NCBI GenBank assembly: GCA_025350945.1
Contig: JANXWW010000071.1
Span: 1 to 9,014 of the forward strand
DNA length: 9,014 nt
Direction: 5' to 3'
Origin: Burkholderiales bacterium
Lineage (GTDB): Bacteria; Pseudomonadota; Gammaproteobacteria; Burkholderiales; Usitatibacteraceae
The position numbers and the translations under genes are program-made. This document shows, piece by piece, positions 7,401 to 9,014 of this stretch (position 1 is the first letter of the stretch; every line of letters starts with the position of its first letter). The notes under the pieces were generated by a model. That model worked only from the letters and a program-made list of their open reading frames with translations, did not search any database and was not told the origin of the DNA.

Positions 7401-8311
7401 CCCGTGCCGGGGCCGCGATTCGATTGTTTAATATCGGGGCGGCCGGGCTCATCAAGACGCTGCAATGCGCCGGTCGAATTCGGCAATCCCACCTCCGGAA
7501 AACCGGAGTTGATTACTTTCCCGCCGCGCTCAAATACGCGAAAAATATCGCCGGGTGGAATCGTCTCCCACGCGGGCAGCGGGGCGAGTGAAGGCAAAAT
7601 GCCCATCTTGATCATGTGATCATTTACCGGAATCGGGTTTTTGATCGTCGCTCCTTGGCCGTCTGGCGTGTAGGCCTCGCCCAAAATATAGCGCTTGTAG
7701 GGCAATATGCCGTTGTTGTACGACGCACCGCCCCACAGCATGGCGCTTGATGACATTAGGCTACGTTCAACTGCTTGCACGGTCTCCAAATGGCACGCGC
7801 CACAGGCTTCGCGCGCAACCCGCAAATCGCCGGGGTTCATGAAACGCACAAACTGGTTTGCTTCTTTATTGAGCAATGTGTAGCTGCGTTCCGGATTAGC
7901 GCTCTCTGGGTAATTCCACGCCTTATCAAACTTCGGCAACACGTGTGACTTCGCCATCGCCGCGCGATAGCCTGCTTCATCCTGCCCTGTGTATTCAGCG
8001 CCTTTGGGTTTGAGTACGTTGGCGTCACCGCCATGGCAATCGGTGCAGCCCAAAATTACGCCAGGATTCGCGTGCATGGTGTGACGATCTGTGCCTGTGT
8101 GGCAGGACACGCAGCCGAATGATTTCTTGTCGGCGTCCATTACAGATTGCCGTTCCGGCGCGGGTGGCGAGACGTTATAAATACGGGCTACGGGTTTTGC
8201 ATCTGAGGCCGCATTAGCCAACATGGAGATTGAAGCAAACACCATCGCCAGCAAAGTTTTCATGGCGTTAATGAAGGATGGAGATTTCAGCATTTTTATT
8301 TCAGTTTGCAT
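4439..8311 (-). CDS. Secreted decaheme c-type cytochrome with C-terminal LVIVD beta-propeller
   Basis: A 1290-residue protein. The hydrophobic core (about 18-32) and cut site ANA (32-34) show Sec export; there is no lipobox. Ten CXXCH heme sites begin at residues 67, 89, 170, 341, 398, 534, 561, 677, 688 and 794. At least 20 further histidines lie between residues 77 and 880, enough for bis-His ligation of all ten hemes. From about 885 to 1181 there are six LVIVD-type repeats, recognisable as YAYVA...GLVIVDI-like units, which should form a beta-propeller. A tail of about 110 residues of unknown nature follows. The likely role is electron transfer outside the inner membrane, possibly at the cell surface, with the propeller as a docking or substrate-binding module; this is inferred. 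It starts 25 bp after an outer-membrane barrel gene and overlaps a pentaheme cytochrome gene. The start is uncertain: ATGs at 8311, 8293 and 8263 (residues 1, 7, 17) all leave a usable signal peptide, and none has a good ribosome site. Confidence 0.92.
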   Translation of the reverse strand: MQTEIKMLKSPSFINAMKTLLAMVFASISMLANAASDAKPVARIYNVSPPAPERQSVMDADKKSFGCVSCHTGTDRHTMHANPGVILGCTDCHGGDANVLKPKGAEYTGQDEAGYRAAMAKSHVLPKFDKAWNYPESANPERSYTLLNKEANQFVRFMNPGDLRVAREACGACHLETVQAVERSLMSSSAMLWGGASYNNGILPYKRYILGEAYTPDGQGATIKNPIPVNDHMIKMGILPSLAPLPAWETIPPGDIFRVFERGGKVINSGFPEVGLPNSTGALQRLDEPGRPDIKQSNRGPGTGSRIAVPVINITKTRLNDPHLWFLGTNEQPGDYRSSGCTACHTVYANDRDPKHSAQYAKFGNEGKTQTKDPTIPKDKSGHPIKHEFTRAIPSSQCMTCHMHQPNVFVNSFYGTTMWDYESDAPSMWPAKQKYPTAAEAREILNRNPEEAATRGLWGDKEFSKNVSLLNPKLKDTQFADYHGHGWNFRKIFKRDRKGTLLDKENKPVSDTDPKKFEKSVHLTSIHLDLGMHCVDCHFSQDGHGNGHIYGEVAAAIEIDCADCHGTADKYPTLFTSGPAASPGGRDLKLLRTQDGRSRFEWREGKLYQRSALDANKEWEMALVKDSVTAGHPKYNEKAARAKLMHAGASGREGNWGQGSADGKDPTFAHANEKMTCYTCHLSWTTSCAGCHLPIQANAKTERLHYEGGETRNYATYNPQVARDDMFQLGIHGEVKGGRITPIRSSSALILSSTNANREKIYIQQPPIAASGFSSQAFAPHYPHTERTTETKTCSDCHVSKANDNNAIMAQLLLQGTNFVNFVGFNAWVGSSKHIEAVNVTEWDEPQAVIGSYLHKYAYPDWFQNHEKRAQQLPESHSHTTKGEARCIALRGEYMFVAEGAGGFRVYDVANIANKGISQRIITAPFSPLGHDAHVPTINATCMALPTNQPIAPERNKGDLMRVTNQEQAFHPIYNYAFIVDAVEGLIVVDVNTFADGEPRNNFIKRAVTWNDANVLKGARHITLGGYYAYIATDAGLVVLSLNDPLKPTVVSTLPINDMRASALQFRYLFATTAKGLEVVDVTYPERPAIVAAVPLADAKRVYAARTYAYVAAGKDGLVIVDIEKPTAPREYQRFTADGALNDARDVIVGSTNASLFAYVADGVNGLKVVQLTSPDSQPKFYGFSPEPRPQLIAWRKTESPALALSKGLDRDRGVDETGGQIAVFGRIGSRPFSANEMRKFYMAPDGKPWSVTDEIERARFIPARRQLNLSSKTEVLFDATKEATSEVRK
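4449..4453 (-). promoter_or_regulatory. Ribosome binding site of the pentaheme cytochrome gene
   Basis: The minus strand reads GAGGT followed by six bases (AAGAAA) and then the ATG at 4442. The site sits inside the last codons of the decaheme gene, whose TGA (4441-4439) overlaps that ATG. It is the clearest Shine-Dalgarno site in the window and decides the start of the downstream gene. Confidence 0.8.
4769..5659 (-). repeat. Six LVIVD-type propeller repeats within the decaheme cytochrome
   Basis: Repeat units at about residues 885-916, 968-999, 1018-1055, 1058-1095, 1098-1133 and 1142-1181 share a short strand ending in an aromatic-x-aromatic-V/I-A pattern, then a Gly-Leu-x-V-V/I-D/S strand (GFRVYDV, GLIVVDV, GLVVLSL, GLEVVDV, GLVIVDI, GLKVVQL). 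This is the LVIVD family pattern, which folds as a beta-propeller often found on surface proteins. The first two units are separated by an insert of about 50 residues (917-967). The units are diverged at DNA level, so this is a protein repeat, not a DNA repeat. Confidence 0.8.
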
Positions 8312-8336
8312 TTTGGTTGCGCGATGGATGGCACGA

Positions 8337-9014
8337 TTAATACGTCAACAAGAGATTGACCAACACCGAAAACTGCGGCCCCCGTTTATCTTCTTCATAC
8401 AATTGTTTCAATGCTTTGCCGGGAATGAGCGCGGCAGCCGATGCGTTCAGTACGATGTTCTGCGTCATGTAGGGCCGATACTGGATGCCTGCCGAAACAT
8501 CCACGCCCAAATCTTTCGAGCTGATGTTTTGATTGCGCAGCACACTCAGCGAAGATGTGTTTACAAAATCTAGTTTTGAGATATTGCCGAGCACGCGAAT
8601 TTGCGGTGTTAAATCGGCATCAGCACCCATGCCATATAGCGTGAGTCCCGGGTTGACAAAGTTGGATTGGCCTTGATCTTTTGATGAGCGTAGCGATGGC
8701 AACACACCATTGCGTGCGCTTAACGCCACGCCACCGCCGCCGATCAGCGGAACTGCTTGGCGAATAAAAAAACTGGTGTCGGCACCGGCAAATTGCGGGT
8801 TCTCAAAAATCGCATCAAAGCCGGTAGCCTTGCCATCGAAAGGATTTTTATCGCCGCTTGCGAACAGTGCATTTCCGCGCACGCGCAGCCATGAAAAATC
8901 GCGGGATAGTTCCGCTGCCGCGAAACCTGCGCGAATCGATTGCGAGCGTTGTGCCAACGGGTTGCGTTCATCACGTCCGAATACGCCGTAGAGCGAGCTG
9001 GTCAAATTCCAGCG
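8337..9014 (-). CDS. Outer-membrane beta-barrel (porin-like) protein, C-terminal part
   Basis: The final 225 residues of a protein whose start lies beyond the right edge; the frame is open to base 9014, so the true start is not in this window. The visible part alternates polar and hydrophobic residues in amphipathic strands joined by Gly/Asn/Asp-rich loops. It ends in VLVNLLLTY, a typical barrel-assembly signal with a terminal aromatic and hydrophobic residues at alternate positions. Stretches such as ASGDKNPFDGKATGFDAIF and an SAGIQYRPYMTQNIVLNASA strand pair recall alginate-export-like barrels that I associate with multiheme cytochrome clusters; this is from memory and not tested. It ends 25 bp before the decaheme gene, so the two are probably co-transcribed, and it is the best candidate for the outer-membrane sleeve of a porin-cytochrome conduit. 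The alternative is an unrelated porin or the C-terminal barrel of a second DUF5916 protein. Confidence 0.8.
   Translation of the reverse strand, partial: RWNLTSSLYGVFGRDERNPLAQRSQSIRAGFAAAELSRDFSWLRVRGNALFASGDKNPFDGKATGFDAIFENPQFAGADTSFFIRQAVPLIGGGGVALSARNGVLPSLRSSKDQGQSNFVNPGLTLYGMGADADLTPQIRVLGNISKLDFVNTSSLSVLRNQNISSKDLGVDVSAGIQYRPYMTQNIVLNASAAALIPGKALKQLYEEDKRGPQFSVLVNLLLTY

Noticed and set aside
7610..7621. Inverted repeat GATCA-TG-TGATC
   Set aside because: It lies deep inside the decaheme coding region, is short, and is explained by the codons there. It is unlikely to be an operator.

Overview
The window is a compact gene block with every recognisable gene on the minus strand, read from right to left. 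It looks like chromosomal DNA of a Gram-negative bacterium. Evidence for this is Sec-type signal peptides on three proteins, an outer-membrane beta-barrel C-terminus, abundant periplasmic c-type cytochrome motifs, and moderate GC content (judged by eye, not counted). The style of the cytochromes and barrel recalls Betaproteobacteria that exchange electrons with extracellular substrates. The taxon is an inference; no rRNA or marker gene is present to fix it.

Layout in transcription order: (1) 9014-8337, the C-terminal 225 residues of an outer-membrane beta-barrel (porin-like) protein whose start lies beyond the right edge; (2) 8311-4439, a 1290-residue secreted decaheme c-type cytochrome fused to a C-terminal LVIVD-repeat beta-propeller; (3) 4442-3075, a 455-residue secreted pentaheme cytochrome of the c554-like type, overlapping gene 2 by an ATGA junction; (4) 3041-615, an 808-residue cytoplasmic fusion of an FAD/NAD(P)H oxidoreductase, two cyclic-nucleotide-binding domains and a DmsB/NrfC-like four-cluster ferredoxin; (5) 480-1, the first 160 residues of a secreted protein with a CBM9-like domain, as found at the N-terminus of DUF5916 proteins. 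Gaps are 25, -4 and 33 bp for the first four genes, so these probably form one operon. The last gene follows a 134-bp gap with a weak candidate promoter.

The simplest reading is an electron-transfer module spanning the envelope: an outer-membrane barrel, a large secreted multiheme protein with a propeller that could bind a partner or substrate, a smaller periplasmic multiheme shuttle, and a soluble flavin/iron-sulfur protein that may be gated by cAMP or cGMP. No inner-membrane quinone-linked component is visible, so the link between cytoplasm and periplasm must be elsewhere or the flavoprotein has a sensory or regulatory role. Direction of electron flow and the substrate cannot be read from the sequence. 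No RNA genes, mobile elements, CRISPR arrays, origins or long repeats were seen, and no gene-free stretch exceeds 300 bases.
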